Shown: positions 1 to 11,437 of the stretch, piece after piece
How the letters are laid out: every line of letters starts with the position of its first letter
Numbering within the stretch: the first letter of the stretch is position 1
Assembly (NCBI GenBank): GCA_944989445.1
Contig: CALYLW010000491.1
Location: forward strand, 441,536 to 505,535
Direction: 5' to 3'
Source of the DNA: Ampullaceana balthica
Lineage: Eukaryota > Mollusca > Gastropoda > Lymnaeidae
Length of the DNA: 64,000 nucleotides
Notes under the pieces: generated by a model
Seen by the model: the letters and a program-made list of their open reading frames with translations, nothing else
Databases searched by the model: none
What the model was told of the DNA's origin: nothing
Program-made: the position numbers and the translations under genes

Positions 1-1752
1 GTTGTATAGAGGTAATCATGAGGACATGATTGGGTTGTCTAGAGTAATCAGGAGGACATGATTGGGTTGTCTGAGGTAATCATGAGGACATGATTGGGTT
101 TGTATAGAGGTAATCATGAGGACATGATTGGGTTGTATAGAGGTAATCATGAGGACATGATTGGGTTGTCTAGAGGTAATCAGGAGGACATGATTGGGTT
201 GTATAGAGGTAATCATGAGGACATGATTGGGTTTGTATAGAGGTAATCATGAGGACATGATTGGGTTTGTATAGAGGTAATCATGAGGACATGATTGGGT
301 TGTATAGAGGTAATCATGAGGACATGATTGGGTTGTATAGAGGTAATCATGAGGACATGATTGGGTTGTATAGAGGTAATCATGAGGACATGATTGGGTT
401 GTATAGAGGTAATCATGAGGACATGATTGGGTTGTATAGAGGTAATCATGAGGACATGATTGGGTTGTATAGAGGTAATCATGAGGACATGATTGGGTTG
501 TATAGAGGTAATCATGAGGACATGATTGGGTTGTATAGAGGTAATCATGAGGACATGATTGGGTTGTATAGAGGTAATCATGAGGACATGATTGGGTTGT
601 ATAGAGGTAATCATGAGGGCATGATTGGGTTGTCTAGAGTAAATCAGGAGGACATGATTGGGTTGTCTTGAGGTAATCATGAGGACATGATTGGTTTGTA
701 TAGAGGTAATCATGAGGACATGATTGGGTTGTCTAGAGGTAATCAGGAGGACATGATTGGGTTGTATAGAGGTAATCATGAGGACATGATTGGGTTGTAT
801 AGAGGTAATCATGAGGACATGATTGGGTTGTATAGAGGTAATCATGAGGACATGATTGGGTTGTATAGAGGTAATCATGAGGACATGATTGGGTTGTATA
901 GAGGTAATCATGAGGACATGATTGGGTTGTATAGAGGTAATCATGAGGACATGATTGGGTTGTATAGAGGTAATCATGAGGACATGATTGGGTTGTATAG
1001 AGGTAATCATGAGGACATGATTGGGTTGTATAGAGGTAATCATGAGGACATGATTGGGTTTGTATAGAGGTAATCATGAGGACATGATTGGGTTGTATAG
1101 AGGTAATCATGAGGACATGATTGGGTTGTATAGAGGTAATCATGAGGGCATGATTGGGTTGTCTAGAGGTAATCATGAGGACATGATTGGGTTGTCTAGA
1201 GGTAATCATGAGGACATGATTGGGTTTGTATAGAGGTAATCATGAGGACATGATTGTGTTGTCTAGAGGTAATCATGAGGACATGATTGGGTTTGTATAG
1301 AGGTAATCATGAGGACATGATTGGGTTGTATAGAGGTAATCAGGAGGACATGATTGGGTTTGTATAGAGGTAATCATGAGGACATGATTGGGTTGTATAG
1401 AGGTAATCATGAGGACATGATTGGGTTGTATAGAGGTAATCATGAGGACATGATTGGGTTGTATAGAGGTAATCATGAGGACATGATTGGGTTGTGTAGA
1501 GGTAATCATGAGGACATGATTGGGTTGTATAGAGGTAATCATGAGGACATGATTGGGTTGTATAGAGGTAATCATGAGGACATGATTTGGTTTTATAGAG
1601 GTAATCATGAGGACATGATTGGGTTTTATAGACGTAATCAGGAGGACATGATTGGAATGTATAGAGGTAATCAGGAGGACATGATTGGGTTGTATAGAGG
1701 TAAGCATGAGGACATTAATGGGTTGTCTGGAAGTAATCAGGAGGACACATGA
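1..1752. repeat. 33-bp minisatellite array A (about 53 copies)
   Basis: Head-to-tail 33-bp units run from the window edge to about 1752, so the left end is not seen. Most units are nearly identical. Variants swap TATAG for CTAGA, change CATGAG to CAGGAG, or gain one T (GGGTTTG), which shifts the reading frame. Each unit contains the inverted repeat AATCATG-AGGA-CATGATT, a 7-bp stem with a 4-nt loop. Because 33 is a multiple of three, both strands stay open for long stretches (11-residue repeats MIGLYRGNHED on plus, MITSIQPNHVL on minus). I read these as by-products of the repeat and not as proteins. Confidence 0.97.
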
Positions 1753-2469
1753 GGCTTGTCTAGGGCCCAGCGTTGTTACCACCCGTATGTAAAGAATCTT
1801 AGAATGAATGCAGTTATTTTTTAATTCATGAATTATTATTATGTGGTTAATTTAAAGTGAATGACTTTTGGCCAGTACACATGTTCTATAAATCCTTTAA
1901 GGAATAAAAGGAAGAGAAAAAAACAGCAAGCATACAACACAAATAGAAAATGGGCGGCTATTTTTGGGGGAGTGCACTCAGAAAAGGATTCAATAAAATG
2001 AAGAACTTGAGGACGTCGGTTATCCGATGCTCTGATTAAGTGCCGAGAGGACAGCGAGGAAAACACGAGAAGGCACAAAATGAAATGAGAAAGTTTGTCG
2101 TGTATAGATCTAATAGGACAATACAGATACGTGGCGAATTTTGCAGGAGCTGCATTTAATATACGCGAATGTTTCGGTTACAATGTACTCAATGAAATTC
2201 AAAAGAATACCTAAGACAACTGACATAATGTCTTAAGGGATAATGGGCGAAAGGGTTTGGATTGCGAAGTCAAGATGTATATCAAATAGCAACTGTATAC
2301 AAAACTTGTGTGTAGTTGCATACAGGAAAATACGGCACGTGACGTCATTTTCCGTTTGTTGTAATCCTAAGCTGTTAACGTGGATTAGCTAAACTATTAC
2401 TTACAGTCTTTGCTATTAATCTCATGTTTGATGAAGTCTTGAACCATTCTTTGATTTGGGTTTAGACTC
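1753..2469. other. No recognisable feature
   Basis: AT-rich unique-looking sequence between the array and a MITE fragment. I see no coding-like reading frame, RNA gene or terminal repeat here. Confidence 0.5.
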
Positions 2470-2660
2470 TCTACAGAGAGGCGTCATTAGGGGGGGGGGT
2501 GTGGTGGTGCGGACCGCACCGGGTGACACCATCACATGGGTCAATTTCTGTTTTTTTTTGTTTTTTTTTGAACTGACAGACCTCGGAGGAGGTCTTTTGG
2601 TAAGTTGTGAGGGGGGGGGGCGACACCATGACGTAATGCACTGAGTGTCACCAACTCTAG
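2470..2660. mobile_element. MITE fragment with GCGGACCGCACC core
   Basis: Begins near GAGGCGTCATTAGG and carries GTGCGGACCGCACCGGGTG followed by ACACCATCAC. The reverse complement of 20812-21005 carries the same ordered motifs (GGCGTCACTAGG, GTGCGGACCGCATCGGATG, ACACCATCAC). The pattern fits a short non-autonomous DNA transposon whose ends begin CAGTGGCGTCA. The copy is decayed, with long homopolymers (G9, T9), and its ends are not exact. Confidence 0.55.
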
Positions 2661-2837
2661 TAACTCCTCTGGTCTACAGTCTACACTGAAGTCTTCACAA
2701 CTTGTTAACAATCGCATTTGTGTCCGCTTCATTACAAGAAAACCCCTGACTTGTTTGGATTATCTACCCTTGATATGTTAGCAGGACTCTTCAACCCACC
2801 ATCAAGTCAAAAAACACATTAAAAAAACACAGAAAAA

Positions 2838-2861
2838 ACACACACACACACACACACACAC
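2838..2861. repeat. (CA)n microsatellite
   Basis: A run of CA dinucleotides after an A-rich stretch. Confidence 0.9.
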
Positions 2862-3103
2862 TCTGGGCTTATCATGGGTTAGAGATTAACTACCATTTCC
2901 TCGGGATTCGCTCCCGCTTCCTTCTCCAAACACGGCCCGGCCGACCGCCCTCGACAACCCCTCGCACACATGTCCAGCCGCTCACATCCGTGCACTGACT
3001 CGCAGGCAGCGACAAGTCGTCCCTGCCCCACTCACGGCATTCTAATAATCTCCGGCTATTGGGTTTACCACCCAGAAACCATGGTAACCTGTCCCCTCCC
3101 TCC

Positions 3104-3108
<5 letters not shown>

Positions 3109-3136
<28 letters not shown>
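3109..3136. repeat. (TC)n microsatellite
   Basis: About 13 TC dinucleotides in a pyrimidine-rich stretch. Confidence 0.9.
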
Positions 3137-3143
<7 letters not shown>

Positions 3144-3234
3144 GTTATCCCCCCCCCGAACCGTGTATTAAAATGTCGCTGTTAGTCTTGGAGATCCCGA
3201 TCGATCAGCTCCGTGTCATCGTCAGGCTGTCAGG

Positions 3235-3490
3235 ATGTGACGGAGTTGTCTAGGGGTTGTCACTGTGACACGGCTGGGTTGTCTGGGGGTTGTCACTGGG
3301 ACATGACCGGGTTGTAAAGAGGGTTGTCACTGGGACACGGCCATGTTGTCCAGGGTTTGTCACTGGGCATGACCGGGTTCACCAGAGTTTGTTACGAGGA
3401 CAATGCCAGGTTGACTAGAAATTGTCATTAGGACAGGTCGAGGTTGATAAAGATTATTACAAGGACATGATTTTTTTATCTAGAAGTTGT
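3235..3490. repeat. Degenerate 33-bp satellite units (array B)
   Basis: Diverged units of about 33 bp share a frame like GGGTTGTCTGGGGGTTGTCA followed by CTGGGACATGACC. They align with array A at GGGTTGT-TAG-GGT and at GGACATGA. They therefore look like older copies of the same ancestral repeat and link array A with the dimeric array downstream. Confidence 0.75.
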
Positions 3491-4645
3491 CAATGGGACA
3501 TGAATGAGTTGACTAAAGGTTGTAACTAGGTCAGGACTGGGTTGACAAGAGATTTTCACTAGGACATGAATGAGTTGACTAGAGGATGTGCCTAAATAAG
3601 GACTGGTTTGACAAAGGCTAATCACTAGGACATGAATGAGATGACTAGAGGATGTGTCTAGGTCAGGACTGGGTTGACAAATGCTTATTACTAGGACATG
3701 AATGAGTTAACTAGAGGATGTGTCTAGGTCAGGACTGGGTTGACAAGAGATTTTCAATAGGACATGCATGAGTTGACTAGAGGATGTGTCTAGGTCAGGA
3801 CTGGGTTGACAAGAGATTTTCAATAGGACATGAATGAGTTGACTAGAGGATGTGTCTAGGTCAGGACTGGGTTGACAAGGGATTTTCAATAGGACATGAA
3901 TGAGTTGACTAGAGGATGTGTCTAGGTCAGGACTGGGTTGACAAGAGATTTTCAATAGGACATGAATGAGTTGACTAGAGGATGTGTCTAGGTCAGGACT
4001 GGGTTGACAAGAGATTTTCAATAGGACATGAATGAGTTGACTAGAGGATGTGTCTAGGTCAGGACTGGGTTGACAAGAGATTTTCAATAGGACATGAATG
4101 AGTTGACTAGAGGATGTGTCTAGGTCAGGACTGGGTTGACAAGAGATTTTCAATAGGACATGAATGAGTTGACTAGAGGATGTGTCTAGGTCAGGACTGG
4201 GTTGACAAGAGATTTTCAATAGGACATGAATGAGTTGACTAGAGGATGTGTCTAGGTCAGGACTGGGTTGACAAGAGATTTTCAATAGGACATGAATGAG
4301 TTGACTAGAGGATGTGTCTAGGTCAGGACTGGGTTGACAAGAGATTTTCAATAGGACATGAATGAGTTGACTAGAGGATGTGTCTAGGTCAGGACTGGGT
4401 TGACAAGAGATTTTCAATAGGACATGAATGAGTTGACTAGAGGATGTGTCTAGGTCAGGACTGGGTTGACAAGAGATTTTCAATAGGACATGAATGAGTT
4501 GACTAGAGGATGTGTCTAGGTCAGGACTGGGTTGACAAGAGATTTTCAATAGGACATGAATGAGTTGACTAGAGGATGTGTCTAGGTCAGTGACTGGGTT
4601 GACAAGAGATTTTCACTAGGACATGAATGAGTTGACTAGAGGATG
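3490..4645. repeat. 66-bp dimeric satellite (array C)
   Basis: About 17 units of 66 bp, nearly identical between 3707 and 4549. Each unit joins two diverged 33-bp halves: GACTAGAGGATGTGTCTAGG followed by TCAGGACTGGGTT, then GACAAGAGATTTTCAATAGG followed by ACATGAATGAGTT. A minus-strand frame stays open through it with a 22-residue repeat, which follows from the 66-bp period and is not evidence of a gene. Confidence 0.95.
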
Positions 4646-4870
4646 TGTCTAGGTCAGGACTGAGTGGACTATAATATGTGTCTAGGTCAGGACTGAGTGG
4701 ACTATAATATGTGTCTAGGTCAGGACTGAGTGGACTATAATATGTGTCTAGGTCAGGACTGAGTGGACTATAATATGTGTCTAGGTCAGGACTGAGTGGA
4801 CTATAAGATGTGTCTAGGTCAGGACTGAGTGGACTATAAGATGTGTCTAGGTCAGGACTGAGTGGACTAG
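4640..4870. repeat. 33-bp satellite derived from one half of array C (array D)
   Basis: About seven copies of a 33-bp unit, ATGTGTCTAGGTCAGGACTG followed by AGTGGACTATAAT. It matches the first half of the array C dimer, with AGTGGACTATA replacing the second half. The period has returned to 33 bp. Confidence 0.92.
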
Positions 4871-5340
4871 ATGTTGTATTATTGTTTTTAATTATTGAAA
4901 CCAATTATTAAAAATATTGCTGAATTCTCGATTGCAGTATTTGACCCGAGGTAAATGTAGACGTGGAAAAATATGACCACAAAAAATGGCTTCATCTGAA
5001 AGACAAGTTTAAGATGGGTCTCACATGGGTGTCATCTCATGGCTACCACTGACAAACTTCGAATGGAGCTGGTTTTATACAGATAACAATCTCTTCAGTC
5101 AGGTGGAACAGACAGCTGACTCAGAAATTCAAATACAGTATAACTCATGCTACTTTATTAAGGTTTACCGAGTGCGTATAAGAGAGTAAATTGGGACCAC
5201 CTGAATGTTACGTTGTAAACTTGTTATTTATTTATTATTTTTTGGGGGCTTTTGTTCTCGGTACATATGGTTATAATTTTAGATGATTTGTAAATATGGG
5301 TCTATATTGAAATTTTGCAAATATATTGTTATATTGTATA
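4871..5340. other. No recognisable feature
   Basis: AT-rich spacer between the satellite block and the TIR element. I see no coding or RNA signal. Confidence 0.45.
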
Positions 5341-5865
5341 GGGGCCGTCCATAAAGTACGTCACGCTCCGAGGGGGGGGAGAGGGGTCTAAGAAAGTGTG
5401 ACACTTTGTGACAGGCCATGTGTGATGTCACACATTTATTTTTTTAATTATTTTTTTTCTAATTTATTTATATTTTTTTAGTAGAATTTAAATAGCTTTA
5501 AAAATATTTTCAAATTTTTTTTGAAAAATTAGAATTAGTTTTATGTCAAAATAGCATGAAATGCGTATCTCCTGAATGTGTTCTTCATAAATCTGAATTG
5601 GATGCAGCAGGACTAATATTAAAAATATAAGGATCAGGTATGGTTTGACAATCATGTTCGCACCAGCCAATACTTCACTCAAATTGTTAAATATCAGGAC
5701 ATGAAATGTTGCGACAAAGCACGAAGCTCATATTTCAACGTTTTACCTTCAAGATTCTTCCCCTCCTCCAATCTCAATCAACCAAATAGTTGATGGACTC
5801 AAAGCTTCAGAAAGATGCAGATTCTCATAAATGTCCTTCCTTGATTGTAGCACAAACTCTCAAAT

Positions 5866-6237
5866 TTGATGACATTATGCCAAGATCAACAGGAGTTTTC
5901 AAAGTACAACCATATGATTACCAGCTTATTTGATCTACTTTGCAAAGTAGGTCACTTATATTTAGCCTCACAAACAATTTTGAAGAAACATACAGGACCA
6001 CACAGAGCTCGGGCTCAGGAGAATGTGCCCACCCAAACTGTTCCAGAATCAACTCAGATAAAAAGCATCCGTCCTTTGAGAATCACTTCTAGAAGGCAAA
6101 GAGAACCTATGGCAGTTATTGCCAGAAGAGAAAATGCACATACAGAGGCTGTTGAGTGGCTAGATGAGGACGAGTTGATCTGTCTGCAATTATCCTTCCA
6201 GGAAACGATGATGGTGAAAGAATCATGTCAGTCGTAA
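5866..6237 (+). pseudogene. Coding-like fragment of unknown function inside the TIR element
   Basis: A 123-codon frame with balanced, protein-like composition: basic stretches such as RPLRITSRRQREP and an acidic patch VEWLDEDELICLQLSF. I do not recognise the family. It lies within the carrier element on the left side of the LINE. A second frame continues a plausible acidic tail past 6220 (VTMDENFISPL, then stop), so a frameshift near 6215-6230 may have split a longer exon. It could be a remnant of the element's own gene, a captured host exon, or chance. There is no credible start context, signal peptide or membrane segment. Confidence 0.3.
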
Positions 6238-6705
6238 CTATGGATGAAAACTTCATTTCACCGTTGTAAGATGATGTCCAGTGAATATTTTTGAATGAAA
6301 CATAATTCATAGGACCATAATAAACAGATTCAATATAGCACAAGAGTTGGTCACATAATTTGTCAATCTAGTCTTTTTTTTAAAAAGTCAAATTGTTTTG
6401 TTTTCTTTGTATTATTTAATCTCTGGGTGAGGTCAAGTTTCGCTAATCTACTTATTATCCTGTGTCAATAGATTGCAGCTGATTGCATAATCGGAAGATT
6501 ATCTAAAACTTAACCTCACTCATTGTAAATGAAAAGTTAGCAGAGAAATTATGTGTATTATATAATTGTCAAGTGTAATTTATGCAATTTTTCTTTTCAA
6601 ATTTGATCTAGATTGAGTTACTATTTCATTGAATAACTGTGACAACTGTTGCCAATTAACTATTCTACTATTAAAGTCATTTTAATAATATGATAGTTCT
6701 TTTAA

Positions 6706-6983
6706 GTGGGGGTGTACGGGATTTCGGCTCCAGCTCCGGCAAATCCGGAATCCGGCTATTTAAAAAAAATCCGTCTCTGGCTTCGACTCCGGCAGGTTTC
6801 ACTTTATAAATCCGGCTGGCCGGTAGATTCCTAATTTATATATATATTCATAATGGCTCCGGCAAATCAGGAATCCGGCCATTTTAAGAGATCTGATTTC
6901 GGTGCCAGCCGGATTTCACTTCATAAATCCGAGCAAATTCAGCTCCGGCCGGATTTCAAAATTTTGAATCTGGTACATCCCTA
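6706..6983. mobile_element. 278-bp TCCGGC-rich MITE with 7-bp target duplication
   Basis: Ends read GTGGGGGTGTAC on the left and, in reverse complement, TAGGGATGTACC on the right. Both flanks carry CTTTTAA (6699-6705 and 6984-6990). The body repeats CTCCGGCAAATCCGGAATCC with an AT-rich (TATATATA) middle. Related copies flank the modular element at 59076-60617. A hAT-like origin is possible but not shown. Confidence 0.8.
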
Positions 6984-7030
6984 CTTTTAATTGGAAATTT
7001 TATATTTTAATACAGTTTATGGTGAAGTGT

Positions 7031-10000
7031 GGTCCAAGGTTAGTATTGCCGGGGGTGGGAGTGGGAAATAAGCACCCACTCCTCTCGAAATATCCCCATA
7101 GCTTGCGTCTCATAATAGCCTCTGCTAACCAAAGTCCAACTCCTGGCCTTCTCGTATGACTTGTAACGAAGTCTGGCGGATCACGTTTCAACTGACAGGA
7201 GAAGGGGTGAAGGCGGGCCGCTGGCGCCTTAAAACCAGCCGCTTCGGGCAGATGGGGCTCGTTAACCTTGATAGGTAGCTCATCTAGGAGAGGGAAACTC
7301 CAATCTCAAACCTCCGTTGTCTCGCGGCCACACCTGTTCACGGAGAGACTAAGGGAGTAAACCCTAACAGAAAATCAGGAGACGGAGTCCCTTAGGCAGT
7401 TTTATTGCGATGCGCTATATCTCTGGCAACTCCTGCGATTCAGATGGCACCTTGTTGTATCAGCTAAGCTGTTCCCCTGGAATCACCATCTGTGTGGAGA
7501 GAGAGGGCCTGCTGCCTGGGCAACAGCTGGTCTTTCTAAAGCTCTGCCTAGGCTATCGTAGCCTCCTGTGGTTTTTTTTTCCTTCTCTACCTCCTCGACC
7601 CAATCCTGGAGAGGTCACTCCAGCTTCGCCGCAAGGCGTAGACACAACACGTGGAGCGGCAGTTACCGGTTATAAGCCATTGCTCAATTGGCGTAGAGCA
7701 AGGCGCCAGGGGTCGTTCCAGACGGTGGGAGAGATCGCCATGTCTCACTGAGCATCTACCGCCCGCCTTAAGCTGGGCAGCCCCCAGCCAGTAAGGTGAT
7801 GTTCCGTCATGGCTCGCCTGCCCCATTGGGTGCATGGGGCTCAGAGTGATCAACTCAACAAGCAAGCCATAAACCAAAGCACCAACTGAAAAAATAAGAA
7901 AGAAGTTACCAGCACTTCGTTTAGCAAGCTGGAATGTCAGAACCCTCTGCACTGGTTTTAACTCTGACCCCTCATGTGCAGAAGATATAAGGAAGACAGC
8001 GGTCATTGACAGGGAACTTTCCCATCTCGGCATCGACATTGCATGTCTACAGGAGACGCGGCTGGCTGAAAACGGCAAAGTGGTTGAGGCCAACTACACA
8101 TTTGTCTGGCAAGGACTACCATCAGACAGACCAAGGCAGCATGGCGTTGGTTTTGCCATAAAAAACTCTCTTATGTCATACGTTGAACTGGCGGCACTTG
8201 GCACTGAGAGGATACTCGGCATTAAACTTTCAACATCATCTGGCGCAGCCCATATCCTCAGCCTGTATGCACCAACTCTCTGCTCCGAAGAAGAGTTAAA
8301 AGACAACTTCTACGAGGCTCTAGACTCCGCAGTAGCAAATATTCCCACATATATACCTCCTCGGTGACTTCAACGCCAGGGTAGGTGCAGATCACAAAGC
8401 CTGGTCCACCAGCATCGGCTTACATGGCATTGGTAAAATTAATAACAACGGCCAGCGGCTGCTCGAGCTATGCAGTACTCACAATCTGTGTGTAACTAAC
8501 ACATTCTTCAAATGCAAGGACATCCACAAAGTGTCTTGGAGACATCCCCGCTCCAAGCACTGGCACCAGCTTGATCTGGTTCTCACCAGGCGATCTGATC
8601 TGGCCAGTGTGCTCCAAACACGCAGTTACCACAGTGCCGACTGTGACACAGACCACTCTTTGGTCGCAAGCAGAATCAAATTAATACCAAAGAAATTGTG
8701 TCACTCAAAGAGCAAGGGTAAAACTCGCATCAACACGCAGAATATCAACTGCCATGAGATAAGTGATCAACTTAACACCAAGCTTGAGCAAGCTCTTAAA
8801 GCCAACACCTCGCAGAAAGAAATCCCCAATCCGCATGATGCTATAGGGACAGAACAAATCGATGCGAATTGGCTCCATATTCGAGACACTATTTACAACA
8901 CCTCTCTTGCCGTCCTCGGGAGGAAGGAAAGAAAAAATGCAGATTGGTTTGAAGCCCACTGGGTTACAATGAATCCCGTGACGGAGACAAAAAGAAAAGC
9001 TCTACTGGCCTACAAAGCTTCCCCAGGACCTGACACCCTGAAATGTCTCAGAAGTGCCAGAAACACAGCCCGGAAGACTGCACGTTTTTGCGCTAACACT
9101 TATTGGGTGGAATTATGCAAAAGCATTCAATCTGCTGCTGATCAGGGAGATATAAAACAAATGTACGAAGGCATAAAAAAGGCCACTGGGCCCACAACTT
9201 CAAAGTCAGCTCCAATCAAGACAAAATCAGGTGAGATGATCACAGAACGAGACAAGCAGATGCGGCGCTGGACTGAGCACTATCTAGAACTCTATGCGAC
9301 ACAGAATGTAGTATCTGACTCTGCCATAGAAAGAATACCAGATCTACCAGTTCTAGATCAGCTTGATGCTCCACCGTCAATAGAGGAGCTTGGTAGGGCT
9401 ATCGATCATCTGAGAAATGGAAAGGCCCCAGGCAACGATGGCATTCCTGCGGAAGTCCTTAAGCACGGCCAGCCAGCACTACTGAAGCCTCTGCACGAAC
9501 TCATATGCGATTGCTGGGAACGCGGTCACATCCCACAGGACATGCGTGACACCAAAATAGTTACGCTTTATAAGAACAAAGGAGATCGCAGCGATTGCAA
9601 TAACTATCGTGGTATCTCCTTACTGAGTATTGTGGGAAAGGCTTTTGCCAGAGTGATCCTTGCACGCCTGCAAATTCTGGCGCAAAATGTCTACCCAGAA
9701 TCACAATGCGGTTTTCGGGCTGGCCGGTCAACAATGGACATGATCTTCTCACTCCGTCAGCTACAAGAGAAATGTCGGGAGCAACAGAAAGCCCTCTTTG
9801 TTGCCTTCATAGATCTAACAAAGGCATTTGACCTGGTCAGCCTCGAGGGTCTGCTACGTATATTGGAAAAAATAGGATGCCCGCCGCGGCTTCTCTCCAT
9901 CATCGAGTCCTTCCACACCAATATGCACAGCACAGTGCTCTTCGATGGTGCCACCTCAGAACCCTTCCCAGTCTGTAGCGGAGTCAAACAGGGTTGTGTA

Positions 10001-11055
10001 CTGGCTCCAACACTCTTCGGTATCTTTTTCTCGATGCTACTGTGTCATGCATTCGAGGACTGTTTCGAGGGTGTAAACATCCATACCAGGGCGGATGGAA
10101 ATCTGTACAACATCAGCCGTCTCCGTGCAAAGAGAAAAGTGGAAAATGTTTTAATTAGAGAGCTGCTCTTCGCGGATGACGCAGCCCTTACCTCACATTC
10201 AGAGATAGGTCTCCAACTTTTGGTCGACAAGTTCTCAGAGGCATGCAAAGATTTTGGTCTAACGATAAGCCTCAAAAAGACCAAAATTATGAGACAAGGA
10301 ACTGACTGCTTCCCAGCAATCTCCATTGAGGGAAACACCTTGGATGTCGTCGATGATTTTACCTACCTTGGCAGTAACATCACAAGCACACTCTCCCTGG
10401 AAAAGGAAATTGAAACCAGAATCGGCAAGGCTTCATCATTAATGGCTAGGCTGAATAAAAGAGTGTGGAACAATGCACAGCTCACTGCTAGGACAAAAAT
10501 CACTGTGTACCAGGCCTGCGTGCTCAGCACACTCCTCTATGGCAGCGAGTGCTGGACGACCTATGCCAAACAAACAAAGCAACTCAACAGCTTCCACTTA
10601 CGATGCTTGTGCAGGATTCTGCACATCAAGTGGCAGGACAAGATAACGAATGTCGAGGTACTCAGAAGGAGTCATATGCTGAGCATGCACTCAATCCTGA
10701 GTGAGAGGCACCTGCGGTGGCTGGGACATGTCCGCAGGATGAACTCGGAGCGCATTCCAAGAGCCCTGCTTTACGGTGAGCTGGCAACTGGTATGCGGAA
10801 GAGAGGACGCCCCTGCTTGTGCTTCAAGGATGTCTGCAAGAAAGACATGAGTCTGGCGCAGATAGACCATAAAACGTGGGAAACCATTGCTGAGGAACGC
10901 ACCTCCTGGCGGGCTAAAGTACGCGAGGGCATCCAAGTCGCGAAAGCTTCCCTTACAGTCAAGAGCGAGGAGAAAAGGGCCAGGAGAAAGGGGAAGGGGG
11001 GCAGAGGAGCAGGAGGAAACGCCATCATCCCATGAGGATGGACGGATGCCATAGA
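7031..11055 (+). mobile_element. APE-type non-LTR retrotransposon (LINE), near full length
   Basis: The body is flanked by a perfect 12-bp duplication ATGGTGAAGTGT (7019-7030 and 11056-11067), which fixes both ends and the strand. About 890 bp of 5' leader precedes an endonuclease-reverse transcriptase reading frame (7918-11035). There is no poly(A) tail; the 3' end is a short GAGGATGGACGGATGCC stretch. It sits inside the TIR element 5341-11228 and so inserted after it. I do not assign the clade. Confidence 0.93.
7918..11035 (+). pseudogene. LINE ORF2: AP endonuclease plus reverse transcriptase, one frameshift
   Basis: This is the enzyme a LINE uses to nick chromosomal DNA and copy its RNA into the break. 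The endonuclease starts at LASWNVRTLCTG (7921) and has LQETRL (about 8047), GDFNARVG (8363) and DTDHSLV (about 8648). The reverse transcriptase shows YRGISLLSIVGKAF, QCGFRAGRSTMDM, FIDLTKAFD (about 9806), SGVKQGCVLAPTLFG and the catalytic LLFADDAA (about 10165). A C-terminal region with GSECW and HLRWLGHVRRM ends in a basic tail. The frame changes from 7918-8367 to the 8531-11035 frame around 8345-8362, so one indel breaks the endonuclease; the rest (over 830 codons) is open. A stop at 7870 lies upstream. No separate ORF1 is recognisable in the leader. All RT motifs look intact, so the copy is young. Confidence 0.92.
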
Positions 11056-11437
11056 ATGGTGAAGTGTAATTTAAGTATTAACTTTAATATTTTAATTAGG
11101 TGTTAATTATTTTTTTTTCGAAAGTGTGACGTACTTTAAGTTTCCAGAGATTTGTGACAGTTTGTGACAGGGGGGAAGGGGGGTCAAAAATGGTCAAAAA
11201 TAACGTGACGTACTTTATGGACGGCCCCATAACTGCGATTGGCTCTGTAGTGTTAACATCACCTACATAGATTTTGGCATTTGTCATTATATATACATTT
11301 ACACGAAATTATGTAATAGGATTTTATTAAACTTTTTATAACTAGTGAATTTGTGGGTTTTTTGTTTACCTATAATTAAATGCACTAGTTTACTTTAACA
11401 ACAAATCGCCTTTTCTAAATATGTATAGTGTGGCCAC

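Larger units (their letters stand above)
5341..11228. mobile_element. TIR DNA transposon carrying nested MITE and LINE insertions
   Basis: The left end starts GGGGCCGTCCATAAAGTACG and the right end, read in reverse complement, starts with the same bases. The two ends agree for 25 bp, and GTGACA/TGTGACAG motifs recur just inside both. The flanks share ATA, a possible 3-bp target duplication. Removing the LINE (7031-11055, with one duplication copy) and the 278-bp MITE (6706-6983) leaves a carrier of roughly 1.55 kb. I cannot assign a superfamily. The carrier holds one coding-like fragment (5866-6237). Confidence 0.85.

Noticed and set aside
213..1067. Long open frames on both strands encoding 11-residue repeats
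   Set aside because: The 33-bp period preserves frame on both strands at once; single-base insertions break both. No start context or neighbouring coding sequence.
1..1752. CRISPR array
   Set aside because: Units are contiguous with no unique spacers, and the sequence is clearly eukaryotic.
3707..4904. Minus-strand frames with 22- and 11-residue repeats
   Set aside because: They follow from the 66- and 33-bp satellite periods.
7587..8093. 168-codon minus-strand frame
   Set aside because: Antisense to the LINE leader and endonuclease; the sense-strand motifs explain the conservation.
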